The position numbers were made by a program, and so were the translations under genes. Positions 54,201 through 62,974 of a stretch of 64,000 bases of DNA are shown here, piece by piece. This DNA comes from Pseudoalteromonas luteoviolacea NCIMB 1942 (lineage in GTDB: Bacteria > Pseudomonadota > Gammaproteobacteria > Enterobacterales > Alteromonadaceae). A model generated the notes under the pieces. That model ran no database searches and was not told where the DNA came from. It saw nothing but the letters and a program-made list of their open reading frames with translations. Positions within the stretch are counted from its first letter, which is position 1, and each line of letters opens with the position of its first letter. The DNA is taken from positions 1 through 64,000 of the forward strand of contig NZ_AUXT01000157.1 in assembly GCF_001625595.1 (NCBI RefSeq). The letters run 5' to 3'.

Positions 54201-56743
54201 AAAGCGATAAACTGGTTACTAATACCATTTGGTCGACCATGTTAGGGTATCAAGAAGGGGAGCTTGAACAACAATATGGAGAGACTATCAGCAGATGGCG
54301 CAGCCTTTTACACCCAGATGATTTGGCGCGGGTTGAAAATGCATTACAGGCGCACCTAAGCAAACAGTCAGAGACTTATCGTTGTGAATTTAGAATGAGA
54401 ACGTCGGATGACGACTGGAAGTGGATACTCAGCATGGGCCGCAGTGTCAATGTAAATCAAGATAGTCGACGAAAAGAAATGTTTGGTATTCACATGGACA
54501 TCTCTGATGCTAAAGAGCTAGAAACGGCACTAAAGCAAGCAAAAGAGCGAGCTGAGAGTGCTACACAAGCAAAGTCTGACTTTCTTTCAAATATGTCCCA
54601 TGAAATCCGCACTCCGATGAATGCCATCATCGGTATGAGCTATTTAGCGTTGGAAACTGAGCTGGACCATAAACAGCGTAATTATGTTGAGAAAATCCAT
54701 CGCAGTGCTGAGTCTCTGTTGGGGATAATCAACGATATATTAGACTTTTCAAAAATCGAAGCTGGTAAGCTGGACATTGAACATGTGGAGTTTTGTTTAG
54801 AAGAAACGCTCGGCAGTTGTTTGGACGTTATTTCGGTGAAAGCCAAAGAAAAAGGGTTGGAGTTGTGCGCGCATATTGATGCGGATATACCCGCTTATTT
54901 AATTGGCGACCCTTTGCGGATTTCTCAAGTTTTACTTAATTTAGGCAGTAATGCTGTGAAGTTTACAGAGCAAGGTGGAGAGGTCTTGCTAGACGTTAGA
55001 TTAGAGAGCCAGTTTGATGGTGATATTACCCTTAAATTCGCAGTCATCGACTCTGGCATTGGCATGACGCCAGAGCAGCAAGCAAAGCTCTTTAGTTCAT
55101 TTTCGCAGGCGGATACATCGACTACTCGAAAATATGGCGGCACAGGCCTTGGTTTGGCGATCAGCAAAAAGCTCGTAGAGCTAATGCAAGGTGATATTCA
55201 CTGTCAGAGCGCACCCAGTGTAGGCAGTACTTTCAGTTTCACACTGGTGGTGAACGATGCGTTAAAAGCGCCTGTCGCTTATTCTGAACTCGGTATTAAA
55301 AATGCGCTCATTATCGATGATAACTCAAGCTCAAGTCGCAATTTAAAGTCGTGCTTAGGGCGCTTAAATATTGATTCTGAATGCGTGATGTCTTCACAGG
55401 CTGATTCAATAAGCAAGCATGTAGCTGAACAAGACGTGGTGTTTATCGACGCGCGGATTGAAAATGAATTGGGGCTATTGAAACAGTTAAGGGCTGGTGG
55501 AGATAACACAGCCTGCATTGTCATGCCACTTTATGAAACGCAACCAGTGGAGTCTTATTTACAAGTATTCAATCGGGCAACCTATTTACAAAAGCCATTT
55601 TTACCGTGCGCTGTAGACGATAGCTTACAACGCGTGCTTGGATTGCAGAAAAATACTAATCAGGATGCAGACAAGCAGGAGGCGACCATCGGCTCGTTAG
55701 CTGGTGCGCACCTGTTGTTGGTGGAAGACAACGACCTTAACCAAGAGTTGGCTATTGCCCTATTAACGAGTCATGGTATTTCGGTAGAAGTCGCCGAGCA
55801 TGGTGCTCAAGCGCTGGAAAAACTATCCGCTGGCAGCTTTGATGGTGTGCTAATGGATTGCCAAATGCCAGTGATGGATGGCTACACTGCGACGAGAAAA
55901 ATAAGAGAGCAAATGCAGTATGCGTCTTTACCAATTATTGCCATGACAGCCAGCGTAATGATGGATAATCAAGAGGCTGCGTTAGCTTGCGGTATGAATG
56001 ACATTATCGGTAAACCGCTTAATGTGGAAAAAATGTTCACTACGTTGCAAAAATGGATAGTTGTAAGTGATAACGATAAATCTTCTAACCCATATTCACA
56101 AACAGCAAATGAAGATGAGGATTATCCAAATATTGCTGGAATTGACGTGGTGGTGGCAAAGTCAATATCGCAAGGAGATGTTGCCCTATTCACACGCTTG
56201 TTAAAACGTTTTGCTGATAAACATCAGCACTTTAGTGAACATTTTGAGCAAGCCTTACTGGAAGCGAACGAAGATCCCGATGCTCCGATGCGCTGTGCAC
56301 ACACCTTAAAAGGTACTGCGGGTAACATTGGGGCAACAGAGGTCCAGAAAGTTGCTGGTGCGCTAGAAAGTGCGTGTGCCCAAGGAGAGCCTGTCGAAGC
56401 GATTATTGTGAAGGTGAAAAATCAATTGATGCCTTTAGTTGCTGGTATTAATCGCGCTTTAGAAGAACTATCGGCCAGCGAAGTTATACCCTCAAACAGT
56501 CTGCATGCACAGCTATCTGAATTAGAGATCAGCGAAAAGTTAGCACAGCTAACCACACTGCTTGCAGATTACGATACCGACGCAATCGACCTTGTCGGTG
56601 AGTTATTGCCCGTTTATAAAGGGACCGTATTTTTTGACTCGTTTAATAAATTGAATCACTTAATTGATGACTATGATTTTGATGCTGCAAATGACTTATT
56701 GGCAGAGCTAAAGCCACAACTGTTGGTGCAAGAGCAGGTCTAA
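51206..56743 (+). CDS. Reg_prop/Y_Y_Y hybrid sensor histidine kinase, 1845 aa
   Basis: Domains in order: signal peptide; two seven-bladed Reg_prop propellers (about 30-670; repeated WxGT and GLxRL/FD motifs); Y_Y_Y domain (about 685-765); membrane helix (about 770-790); GAF (about 815-965); PAS with PAC (about 975-1105); HisKA with His1132 in SNMSHEIRTP; HATPase (LGSNAVKFT; GTGLGLAISKKL); a receiver with weaker conservation (IIDDN; VVFIDARI); a canonical receiver with Asp1551 (LMDCQMPVMDG); and HPt with His1699 (AHTLKGTAG). This phosphorelay senses periplasmic ligands, in relatives often polysaccharide breakdown products. No HTH output is fused, so the phosphate must pass to another protein. 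Confidence 0.93.
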   Translation: MKPLRLLFVIVITFVLMVSNQSWAQLKVESISAYNGLANPQIYAVSKDPQGFMWFGSADGVKRYDGYEFISFNHDPDEPNSLSANSVGALLFDKQGQLWAGTWGGGLNLFVREKQHFIHFKHDSNDPHSLGANKVQSLFESRDGTLWVGTNGGGLNRLREDGQSFERFVHIDNDPSSLGNNRIWSISEDLNGGIWVGTSNGLYRLDRITGKFQGFSVAPNSLDHAEVRQVSVDERGQIWVATRTSFGLFNPKIKEYKTYDLPSGTLPSVTRLMYFNGDILLASFAGIYRFSPKLSQFVPVIPNGKLTLLQNRDVRQVLIDDSGLLWAATRYSGVQKVFPNPAAFISWQDYLQEELLSGLFNQVLTAEKASQGGVWLGTGRGLVHFDGNNEFIPFADAKTLQGNYRLRVHSMARDEQGQLYAGTSFGLYKVDELNKQLERVSLSWLQDSSRSVEHVSFDNEGYMWLVLSGRDGMIRWQVGTDDKRSYIVQQDLEFVFHDSEGQVWAGTDGEGVFRVNPKSGQFEQYTAYGDKVGPNGNYVTHAMQQGGYVWLATNRGVTRFELATKEFKQYVNTTSQVNFAVKSIVADEEGFLWFASASGVFKFDPTYGIFHQFTTNDGLINHHFLARSFVKFEDRILFGSIDGITGFNPKSVQVNTSAPPVAFTQAFIDGNPIDIQSGQVELNYNDKNLSIHFAALDYQATGDNRYRTWLVGYHDGWSATTPSHTVNYRELPPGEYQLKVQGSNNHGVWNQTGIELSIISVPAWYQTLWFRISLPVCAVLLLLLFFLWRVRQLRENSLDLERKIARRTRDIVVLGEVGKEVAATYDMHAISETIYNHLSTILHCEFFAVGVFYEDKQYIDYIYAMQQGELYEALESHTKVVSSADVYCVANGEEFYAATDESWQQMNLKACNNLYGEQTKSVFCAPLIVEGKILGVFTVQSNKPRAYKEVHLNVLRTVANHVAVALANSLSYSELKEAEQRLELAMQGANAGTWEWDCQSDKLVTNTIWSTMLGYQEGELEQQYGETISRWRSLLHPDDLARVENALQAHLSKQSETYRCEFRMRTSDDDWKWILSMGRSVNVNQDSRRKEMFGIHMDISDAKELETALKQAKERAESATQAKSDFLSNMSHEIRTPMNAIIGMSYLALETELDHKQRNYVEKIHRSAESLLGIINDILDFSKIEAGKLDIEHVEFCLEETLGSCLDVISVKAKEKGLELCAHIDADIPAYLIGDPLRISQVLLNLGSNAVKFTEQGGEVLLDVRLESQFDGDITLKFAVIDSGIGMTPEQQAKLFSSFSQADTSTTRKYGGTGLGLAISKKLVELMQGDIHCQSAPSVGSTFSFTLVVNDALKAPVAYSELGIKNALIIDDNSSSSRNLKSCLGRLNIDSECVMSSQADSISKHVAEQDVVFIDARIENELGLLKQLRAGGDNTACIVMPLYETQPVESYLQVFNRATYLQKPFLPCAVDDSLQRVLGLQKNTNQDADKQEATIGSLAGAHLLLVEDNDLNQELAIALLTSHGISVEVAEHGAQALEKLSAGSFDGVLMDCQMPVMDGYTATRKIREQMQYASLPIIAMTASVMMDNQEAALACGMNDIIGKPLNVEKMFTTLQKWIVVSDNDKSSNPYSQTANEDEDYPNIAGIDVVVAKSISQGDVALFTRLLKRFADKHQHFSEHFEQALLEANEDPDAPMRCAHTLKGTAGNIGATEVQKVAGALESACAQGEPVEAIIVKVKNQLMPLVAGINRALEELSASEVIPSNSLHAQLSELEISEKLAQLTTLLADYDTDAIDLVGELLPVYKGTVFFDSFNKLNHLIDDYDFDAANDLLAELKPQLLVQEQV

Positions 56744-56848
56744 ACCACGTCACGCAGCTTAGAAAATTTATAGTGTGATATTAGACGTGTTAAGTGACTC
56801 GTATTAGTATGGTGTGTTTCTAACATCGGTGTAAAAAGTGAGTCAGGT

Positions 56849-58372
56849 GTGCAAAAGCAGTTTATCAGCTTAGGGTTTCGAGTTGATGGTCGAACATTCA
56901 GTGTAGCAAATGCGGCAGGTGAACGTCTGAAGATTAGACCCAAAACTTGCCAGTTACTGCTGGTGTTAATGGAGTACCACCAGCAAATTTTAAGTAAAGA
57001 CCATCTTTTAGCGCAGGTTTGGCCAAATGTTGTTGTAGATGAGCAAGTTGTATTTCAATCTATAAAAGAAATACGCCAATTATTTCACCCTCATGAAGTG
57101 ATTAAAACGCTGCCAACCCAAGGTTATCAGTGGATTGCACCTGTGAGAACTAAATCAAAGATCAATATAACGACCAAGCTGGCTGCTGTGCTCGCCACTA
57201 GCTTGTTGCTGAGCAGTGTTATTTACTTAGCGATAGGCGACTCTCAAAGAGCTCCTGCCACGACATCTCAGGCTCAATCGCAACTTCATGGCTCAGTAGT
57301 TATATTACCCACTCAGAACTTAATTGCAGGCAATGACCACGATTGGGTTCGGCTTGGGTTTATGGATCAATTGATTCAACGATTGCCCAGTGAGGGATCA
57401 TTTGGCGTATTACAAACTGATTATGTACTTGAAGTGATAAATCGTGCGGGGTTGAGTTTATCTAGCGCATCTTTGCATAGCGTTAATGTTGAGGAGCAGT
57501 TGCTAGAAGCGGGTATGTTTAGTGAACGTGAGATACAGCAAATATTCACCGTTTCTGGTGCTCAACTGGTTGTTACATCAAGATTAATGGGAACTCCTCA
57601 TGACTATCAGCTGAGTTATAAGTTGTACTGGCCACAAAAAACCATGCAGGGTGTGATATTTGGCACAGAAACGCATGTACTTTTGGATGAGTTATCAGTA
57701 CGTTTAAAGCGCTTAGTTGGTAGCGAGGTTGTACTTGACTCCCAATATTATCACACTGATTTTTATGACGAGATGATGGGGCGAGCGTTAGAGTTAAAAT
57801 TGCAAGGTGAGTATGAGTCAGCGATTAGCTTACTTGAGGCTTTGACTGTGCAAGCTCCACAAAATATGACAGCGCACCGAGTGTTGATTGAACTACTGCT
57901 TTCTCAGTCACAATACGGGCAAGCTCAAAGCCTGCTTGAAAAAAGCCTACCAATTGCAAAGTCACTGAACAATCATCACGAGTTAATAAGACTCCGCTAT
58001 CTGCATGCTTTGCATGCAGCCTTAGACAAGGACTTCACTCTGGCAGTATCACGATTGGATAAGGTGATTGAATTAGCTAAACACCATCGCGACTGGCTAT
58101 ATCTTGCTTACAGTAAAGATTTAAAAGGTCACGTTGCAATACAAAATGCGCAGTTTGACACCGCTCAAGCGTTGTATCACGAAGCGAAGTCTTATCATCA
58201 AATTCTGCGTTGTCCAGTGGGAGAGGCAACCTCATGGCTAAATTTGGCCAAGCTTGCCAAGCAAAGAAATGCAAAGACGCTTTACACAGAATCACTCGAC
58301 AAGGCGAGGCGCATTGCACAGGCACGGGCATTGAAAAATATCATAAATGAAATTAATAATATTGAAAAATAA
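56849..58372 (+). CDS. CadC/ToxR-like membrane regulator with TPR C-terminus
   Basis: The protein has 507 residues. It has an OmpR-type winged helix (about 5-100; IRPKTCQLLLVLMEYHQQIL; TLPTQGYQWIAPV), one membrane helix (about 109-129), then a periplasmic part with a TolB-like middle (HGSVVILPTQNLIAGND) and TPR repeats from about 310. Such proteins bind DNA from the membrane and sense outside signals. The GTG at 56849 is used. It lies 105 bp after the hybrid sensor in the same direction and might act with it. Confidence 0.87.
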   Translation: MQKQFISLGFRVDGRTFSVANAAGERLKIRPKTCQLLLVLMEYHQQILSKDHLLAQVWPNVVVDEQVVFQSIKEIRQLFHPHEVIKTLPTQGYQWIAPVRTKSKINITTKLAAVLATSLLLSSVIYLAIGDSQRAPATTSQAQSQLHGSVVILPTQNLIAGNDHDWVRLGFMDQLIQRLPSEGSFGVLQTDYVLEVINRAGLSLSSASLHSVNVEEQLLEAGMFSEREIQQIFTVSGAQLVVTSRLMGTPHDYQLSYKLYWPQKTMQGVIFGTETHVLLDELSVRLKRLVGSEVVLDSQYYHTDFYDEMMGRALELKLQGEYESAISLLEALTVQAPQNMTAHRVLIELLLSQSQYGQAQSLLEKSLPIAKSLNNHHELIRLRYLHALHAALDKDFTLAVSRLDKVIELAKHHRDWLYLAYSKDLKGHVAIQNAQFDTAQALYHEAKSYHQILRCPVGEATSWLNLAKLAKQRNAKTLYTESLDKARRIAQARALKNIINEINNIEK

Positions 58373-58470
58373 GTAATATTTTCAATTGTTTTAGATAATT
58401 TCAGGAAGTTTTATTGGCCGTTTCTGATTGATAGGTGAGACAACAACAGCTCAATTTATAGGAGTTGTAT

Positions 58471-59595
58471 ATGTCGAGTTTTCAGTCCCGTTCATTTATT
58501 GGCGTGATTCTGTTTTGTGCACTGCTGATTATGCTAGTGACATCCTTAATTATGTTCTCAAAACAACATAATGCCCTCATTGCGCTGATGCATACGTTAG
58601 TTGGCTTATTAATGTTACTGATTTTAGTGTGGCATTTAATCAAAAACATTCGCCCATTGAAGCAGTATCTTAACCCTTTTGAAAAACATTCAGGGCGGTT
58701 TTCTTTGGCATGGCCTTTAGCACTATGTGTGGTGGGTTATGTAGGGCTCGCCCCCGTCTTTCAATTACCTCCAGCTATTGAAGTGTATCGGTTTGGTCAA
58801 ACTTTGAAAGCGGCTGATAAGGCTGAGGGCGATGCAGAAATCAAATATGTGCAAAGAGAAGTGAAAGACTCAAAAAATACAGGCCAACGTATTACGATTG
58901 AGCTTAAAAAAGGCCCGTACTTTCTATGGCCACAATATGCACTGTGGGTCGAAAGCCTTTCAGGGGAGTTTATACAACCACTGTATGTGACTGAAAAGCT
59001 AGCAACGAATCAATTTACCAATAAGGTGACTAAAAAAGATCCTGATCAAGTCTTTAATACGCATTTACTGACTGGAGAAGGGCCAAATGCGTGGGATGTT
59101 TTAGAAGGAGAAGAGGAGCCAGCAAGCAAAAATAAGCGTATGCGCCCCGAGTCGCTACCCGTATTTTTGCACCAATTGAGTATGCGTGCCGAAAATGGTG
59201 TGCTAGTGCCAGATAATGATTCATTGACCATAGATGGTTTCAGTGGCGCCACAATGACAGACAATTTTATCTATACAACACAGTTGCAAGCACCACTGAA
59301 AGGCCTTCATCGCGTCCGGTTAGAAGTAAATCACTCTTTTGATTTCAACGAATATTATTCAAGCGATCGGTTTATGGATGATACGATATATTCTGGCGAT
59401 GGCTATAGTGCACAGCCCTCGGTAATTTACGAGGCCATTATCGATTTTGGTGCACAGCACAATAAAGTGTTGGAAGTGATGACGTTAGTGGGGCACGGTC
59501 ATCACTCAGGAAGAGATGGCAATATATACGCTGATGTAAGTAAGTTAACTTCTGCTTTGGAATTGGTTGATAGAGTGATTGTAAGTGTTAACTAA
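58471..59595 (+). CDS. Membrane protein with DUF4405-like helices and a flavinylation-like motif
   Basis: The protein has 374 residues. Three N-terminal helices (about 8-30, 35-57, 75-95); the second holds His40 and a second His near 55 (LMHTLVGLLMLLILVWHLIKN-type spacing), as in DUF4405 flavinylation-associated cytochromes. The large periplasmic part includes DGFSGATMT, which fits the D-x-x-S-G-A-T-x-T pattern of covalent FMN attachment by ApbE. A DUF2271-like region follows (LHRVRLEVNHSFDFNEYY). DUF2271 proteins can also carry SGAT-like sequence, so flavinylation is not certain. ATG 58471 follows GGAG. It could act in periplasmic electron transfer. Confidence 0.6.
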   Translation: MSSFQSRSFIGVILFCALLIMLVTSLIMFSKQHNALIALMHTLVGLLMLLILVWHLIKNIRPLKQYLNPFEKHSGRFSLAWPLALCVVGYVGLAPVFQLPPAIEVYRFGQTLKAADKAEGDAEIKYVQREVKDSKNTGQRITIELKKGPYFLWPQYALWVESLSGEFIQPLYVTEKLATNQFTNKVTKKDPDQVFNTHLLTGEGPNAWDVLEGEEEPASKNKRMRPESLPVFLHQLSMRAENGVLVPDNDSLTIDGFSGATMTDNFIYTTQLQAPLKGLHRVRLEVNHSFDFNEYYSSDRFMDDTIYSGDGYSAQPSVIYEAIIDFGAQHNKVLEVMTLVGHGHHSGRDGNIYADVSKLTSALELVDRVIVSVN

Positions 59596-59629
59596 CTTTA
59601 TTAAGTTTGACCGTCAGATATAAAAAGCC

Positions 59630-59679
59630 GGGCGTGCCAAAAGGTCAGGTATGTTGGCAAGGATGACTAATGCACGCCC
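59630..59679. terminator. Long hairpin between convergent genes
   Basis: GGGCGTGC at 59630-59637 pairs with GCACGCCC at 59672-59679. A nested pair GCCAA/TTGGC lies inside. It is flanked outside by AAAAAG and CTTTTT, so it can end transcripts from both sides. Confidence 0.65.
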
Positions 59680-59723
59680 AGCTAAACTTTTTATTAGGCA
59701 ATCAGCCTGTATACAAAGGCCAC

Positions 59724-60962
59724 TTATTTATCTCTCGTATCATAAGCAGACTGCGTCACGTAGTGATGATTGTTAAGCTCATGCCTTAAAACTTGATCGT
59801 TTAGATAACTGATGGTTTTCGGCCTTCCCGCCGCGTCAAGTGAACCATCATTTTCAAAGCTGTTTTCAATGAGTTTGTGTGCTGAAGCTGTGTTGACCGC
59901 ATATAACTTAATCGCATAACTTTGCGGATGTACTATAAGGTTACTTTTGTAAGAGTGTGGTACTCCGCCCGAAACACTTGAATCATGTTGTGCACGATTA
60001 CGCGCAAATATGCCATTTTCACCAGGGTAGATAATATGATTGTTGAGTACGTTGATATCATCCCCTTCCATCATCATGCCGTTACCACCACTGCGATATA
60101 TTAGGTTATCCTTTACTTCGACGTTATCACCACCAATTTGAATTCCCGTATTTTGCCAATGGGGATCGAATGGGCTTACACCGGTGCGATAAATCGTATT
60201 GCGTGCAATATGGGCATTTTGCTTGATGGAATTTACTTGTATGCCATCTGCAGCAATGTGCTCTAGGCGATTATCGTAAATATGGATATCTTCAATCTTA
60301 TGTGGATAAACAGTGGTCAGTGCGTTATCACACATGAGGTTACGCGAATAGCCGGTGTAACCGATATACATACCTTCGCCACTTTCAGTATCGTGGATAT
60401 AATTATTGTGGATACGAAGCCCTGTCATGGTGAAGTTTTCAGCCCATGTATTTGGGTCGCAAGTCGGATCTGTTTTAACTAACATGCCCGCAAATCTTGC
60501 ACGATAGATTTCAATGTGGTCCACCTCAATTTGCTCGCTCAAAGAGCCAATACCCAAAGTACCTCCTAATCTCAGACCATACAGTGACTCACCATCAACT
60601 GGCATTGAGGTAATTCTCAGCCAGCGGCTGTTTTCTACGGCAATGCTGTACTCGTATGGAGAGAAGGTTACCACGGCATTTTGGTTACGCAGTGTAACGG
60701 GGGCATGAGCACTTCCTTGCACATTTCTGAGTCTTAATGGGCCACGATCACCTGCTTCTAAGCACAGCGTGTCACCAGCTTTAATGGTCATTTTATTTCC
60801 ATCTACTAGGTGTTGTGTCGTGCTAATGTAGTGATCGCATTGTAAATTTATTGGGTCTTTAAAGTTTTTATTTTGATTTTTTTCTGTTGCAAAAACAGTA
60901 GTTATTGTGAGTAAATTAATGATAACCATTGCAGGTTTATGTGCTCTAAAAGAATTCGCCAT
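59724..60962 (-). CDS. Secreted right-handed beta-helix protein
   Basis: The protein has 412 residues. It has a signal peptide (PAMVIINLLTITTVFAT), then repeated beta-helix turns of parallel type, such as VEVKDNLIYRSGGNGMMMEG, INVLNNHIIYPGENGIFARN and IEDIHIYDNRLEHIAADGIQ. This is the NosD/pectate-lyase-like fold used by polysaccharide lyases, epimerases and adhesins; no catalytic set could be assigned. ATG 60962 follows GGAG. It is divergent from the LamG-bearing regulator 135 bp away, which likely controls it. Confidence 0.8.
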   Translation of the reverse strand: MANSFRAHKPAMVIINLLTITTVFATEKNQNKNFKDPINLQCDHYISTTQHLVDGNKMTIKAGDTLCLEAGDRGPLRLRNVQGSAHAPVTLRNQNAVVTFSPYEYSIAVENSRWLRITSMPVDGESLYGLRLGGTLGIGSLSEQIEVDHIEIYRARFAGMLVKTDPTCDPNTWAENFTMTGLRIHNNYIHDTESGEGMYIGYTGYSRNLMCDNALTTVYPHKIEDIHIYDNRLEHIAADGIQVNSIKQNAHIARNTIYRTGVSPFDPHWQNTGIQIGGDNVEVKDNLIYRSGGNGMMMEGDDINVLNNHIIYPGENGIFARNRAQHDSSVSGGVPHSYKSNLIVHPQSYAIKLYAVNTASAHKLIENSFENDGSLDAAGRPKTISYLNDQVLRHELNNHHYVTQSAYDTRDK

Positions 60963-61097
60963 TGGACACTCCATTATCAAATGTTTGAATGTATTGTTGT
61001 TTCAAAGTGGATAAGAAATTGATTGTATGGTGTTCATGGAACGTAAAAAACACTAGAAAAACAGGGTAAATAAAGAGTAAAATCATTTTTACCGGAA

Positions 61098-62243
61098 ATG
61101 GGGATTCGTTACCCTTTGATGTATATGGATAAATTTTTTATGGAAGAAAAGGGTTTGAGTTTAGACAATTGTAAAGGCTTATGGTTTGGAACTGTTTATG
61201 CAGATTTGAACACTAAAAGTTTAATTAAAGATGGTGAACAGCAGCCACTGTCTGAGCTATCATTTACCTTACTGCTTGCATTAGTTGAACATCAAAACAC
61301 ACCGCTCACCGCTGAGCAGTTACAAGATATTGTTTGGCAAGGAGTAATAACAGGCAATGAAAATGTAAAGCAGCGTATCAGTATTTTGCGCAAGGCATTT
61401 CAAGCTTTAGATGATCAAGAGCAGATTAAAAACATTCGTGGTAAAGGCTACTTGTTGGCACAGCCCGTCAAATTAGATTACATCAAAAGTGAAATTAATT
61501 GGCAGCCACTTTTTATGTGCGCAGCAATGCTGCTGGTAGTTCTATTTTTATGGTCTCTTTGGCCTACAACACAGAGTAAGGTTTTAAAAAGTGAGCAGTC
61601 TCAGCTTTCCGTTTTTCAAGGAGAGGTGATAAGCCTTGCTAACAAAAAGGCAAATTTGGCATTTTGCTTAGACGGCTTTGATGACTATGTAGAAGTGTTT
61701 GACGATAATCTAGATGTGCATAAAGGTGATTTTTCATTGTCAACGTGGGTAAAGACTGCTTCGCTTGGCCAACATATTATTGTCGATAAACGTTTTGAAG
61801 ACCAAGTGTCAGATGTACAGGGCTATGTTTTTTACATAGACGATGGCTATTTGGCACTGCAATTGGCGGATGGTGATGGCAGCTGGTATTGTCAGGAGCC
61901 CGATTCTTCGTGCACATTTTATGACTCTAAAGCTTTTGTTGCAGATGACCAATGGCATCACGTGGCGGTAAGTATTGACAGAGATCGCAACAAAGGGATT
62001 CGATTCTATTTAGATGGACAGTTCAATAGCGCCTTCGATCCTACTGGTCGGCAGGGCTCTTTAAGCAACGAAATGCCACTGCGAATTGGAAGCCGATCTT
62101 CATTTAAAACCGGTTTATTTAAAGGTGCGATTGGAGAAATACAATTCTATCATCGTGTACTCACGCCCTCAGAAATAAAGCGCACTCATCAAAAGGGAAA
62201 TGTGCGTAGTTGCAGCGGTTCTGGAAATAAAGGCGGTATTTAA
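61098..62243 (+). CDS. One-component membrane regulator with OmpR-type wHTH and LamG/concanavalin-like sensor domain
   Basis: The protein has 381 residues. OmpR/CadC-type wHTH (about 28-125: LSELSFTLLLALVEHQNTPL; NVKQRISILRKAF; IKNIRGKGYLL), one membrane helix (about 137-155), then a periplasmic LamG/concanavalin-A-like domain (about 187-375: FCLDGFDDYVEVF; FSLSTWVKTA; WHHVAVSIDRDR; GAIGEIQFYHRVLTPSEI). LamG folds bind glycans. A glycan-sensing, ToxR-like regulator for the divergent beta-helix gene is the simplest reading. The exact start is unsure; ATG 61119 or 61140 are alternatives. Confidence 0.82.
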   Translation: MGIRYPLMYMDKFFMEEKGLSLDNCKGLWFGTVYADLNTKSLIKDGEQQPLSELSFTLLLALVEHQNTPLTAEQLQDIVWQGVITGNENVKQRISILRKAFQALDDQEQIKNIRGKGYLLAQPVKLDYIKSEINWQPLFMCAAMLLVVLFLWSLWPTTQSKVLKSEQSQLSVFQGEVISLANKKANLAFCLDGFDDYVEVFDDNLDVHKGDFSLSTWVKTASLGQHIIVDKRFEDQVSDVQGYVFYIDDGYLALQLADGDGSWYCQEPDSSCTFYDSKAFVADDQWHHVAVSIDRDRNKGIRFYLDGQFNSAFDPTGRQGSLSNEMPLRIGSRSSFKTGLFKGAIGEIQFYHRVLTPSEIKRTHQKGNVRSCSGSGNKGGI

Positions 62244-62255
62244 GTTTGTATTAGT

Positions 62256-62276
62256 CAGTGAAGGGCCGATTCACTG
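62256..62276. terminator. Short hairpin between convergent genes
   Basis: CAGTGAA and TTCACTG, 7-bp arms with a 7-nt loop, between the LamG regulator and the coiled-coil gene. Confidence 0.45.
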
Positions 62277-62282
62277 TCTGCC

Positions 62283-62855
62283 CTAGGCGTTTTTGTCTCT
62301 CTTTTTCCGCTCTTCTAAAATCATGTCGATCATTTTCGTACGGATTTCAGCTTCTTGGGATTGCAACTCTCTAAGTTGTTGCTCCAAAATCTCAACTTGT
62401 TCCTCCACTTGGGTATTTTTGTAGAACTTGCCGCCTAAGTGCGTTGATTGTTCTTCATCTGGTAAGTCAGGCGTTTCTTGGAGCTGCTCAGTATGCAGTA
62501 CCAATGTTTTTTGTATGGGGGCTTTTTTGAGCTCATTAATTTCTTTTTGTAATTCACGGATCTGTTCTTGGATCAAGGCGACCACTTTTTCTAAGTCTTC
62601 ATACTGGCTTTTAAAATTTGGATTACGCTCTTTGTAACCTTCGGCCTCTTGGTCCAGTTTTTTGGTAATGATTGGGGGCTTTTCTTGCTCCTGCTGTTCT
62701 TGGTGCTCTTGAAGTTTAGCGTCAATTTTTCGCAGTTGTTCATTTGATATGTCATTTGGGCGATAGGAGGCGACTTTATCAGGCGTGCTTTCATCACTTT
62801 GCGCCATTGAATTAGGTTTAGTGATAAATGTGTGATGTAGAATTTTCGATAGCAT
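62283..62855 (-). CDS. Coiled-coil protein, 190 aa
   Basis: Acidic/basic heptad-rich protein with two long coiled-coil stretches (about 40-125 and 150-188: LQEHQEQQEQEKPP; VALIQEQIRELQKEINELKK; QVEILEQQLRELQSQEAEI). No signal peptide or membrane segment, so cytoplasmic. I do not recognise a family. AAGGAG six bases upstream supports ATG 62855. It lies downstream of, and on the same strand as, the S9 peptidase, but a strong terminator separates them. Confidence 0.7.
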   Translation of the reverse strand: MLSKILHHTFITKPNSMAQSDESTPDKVASYRPNDISNEQLRKIDAKLQEHQEQQEQEKPPIITKKLDQEAEGYKERNPNFKSQYEDLEKVVALIQEQIRELQKEINELKKAPIQKTLVLHTEQLQETPDLPDEEQSTHLGGKFYKNTQVEEQVEILEQQLRELQSQEAEIRTKMIDMILEERKKRDKNA

Positions 62856-62938
62856 AATGACTCCTTGTCAGTGTGCGAAGTGTACTTATGCTTATCGGCC
62901 AAGGATGTGTGTTATTTAGTCCGGTTGGTATAAAAGGA

Positions 62939-62969
62939 TTAAATAAGGGGCAATTTGCCCCTTATTTAA
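62939..62969. terminator. Strong terminator after the S9 peptidase gene
   Basis: 15-bp arms (62939-62953 and 62955-62969) around a single base form a near-perfect palindrome centred on GGGGCAA/TTGCCCC. It lies just after the stop codon of the minus-strand peptidase gene. Confidence 0.8.
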
Positions 62970-62974
62970 GTGTA

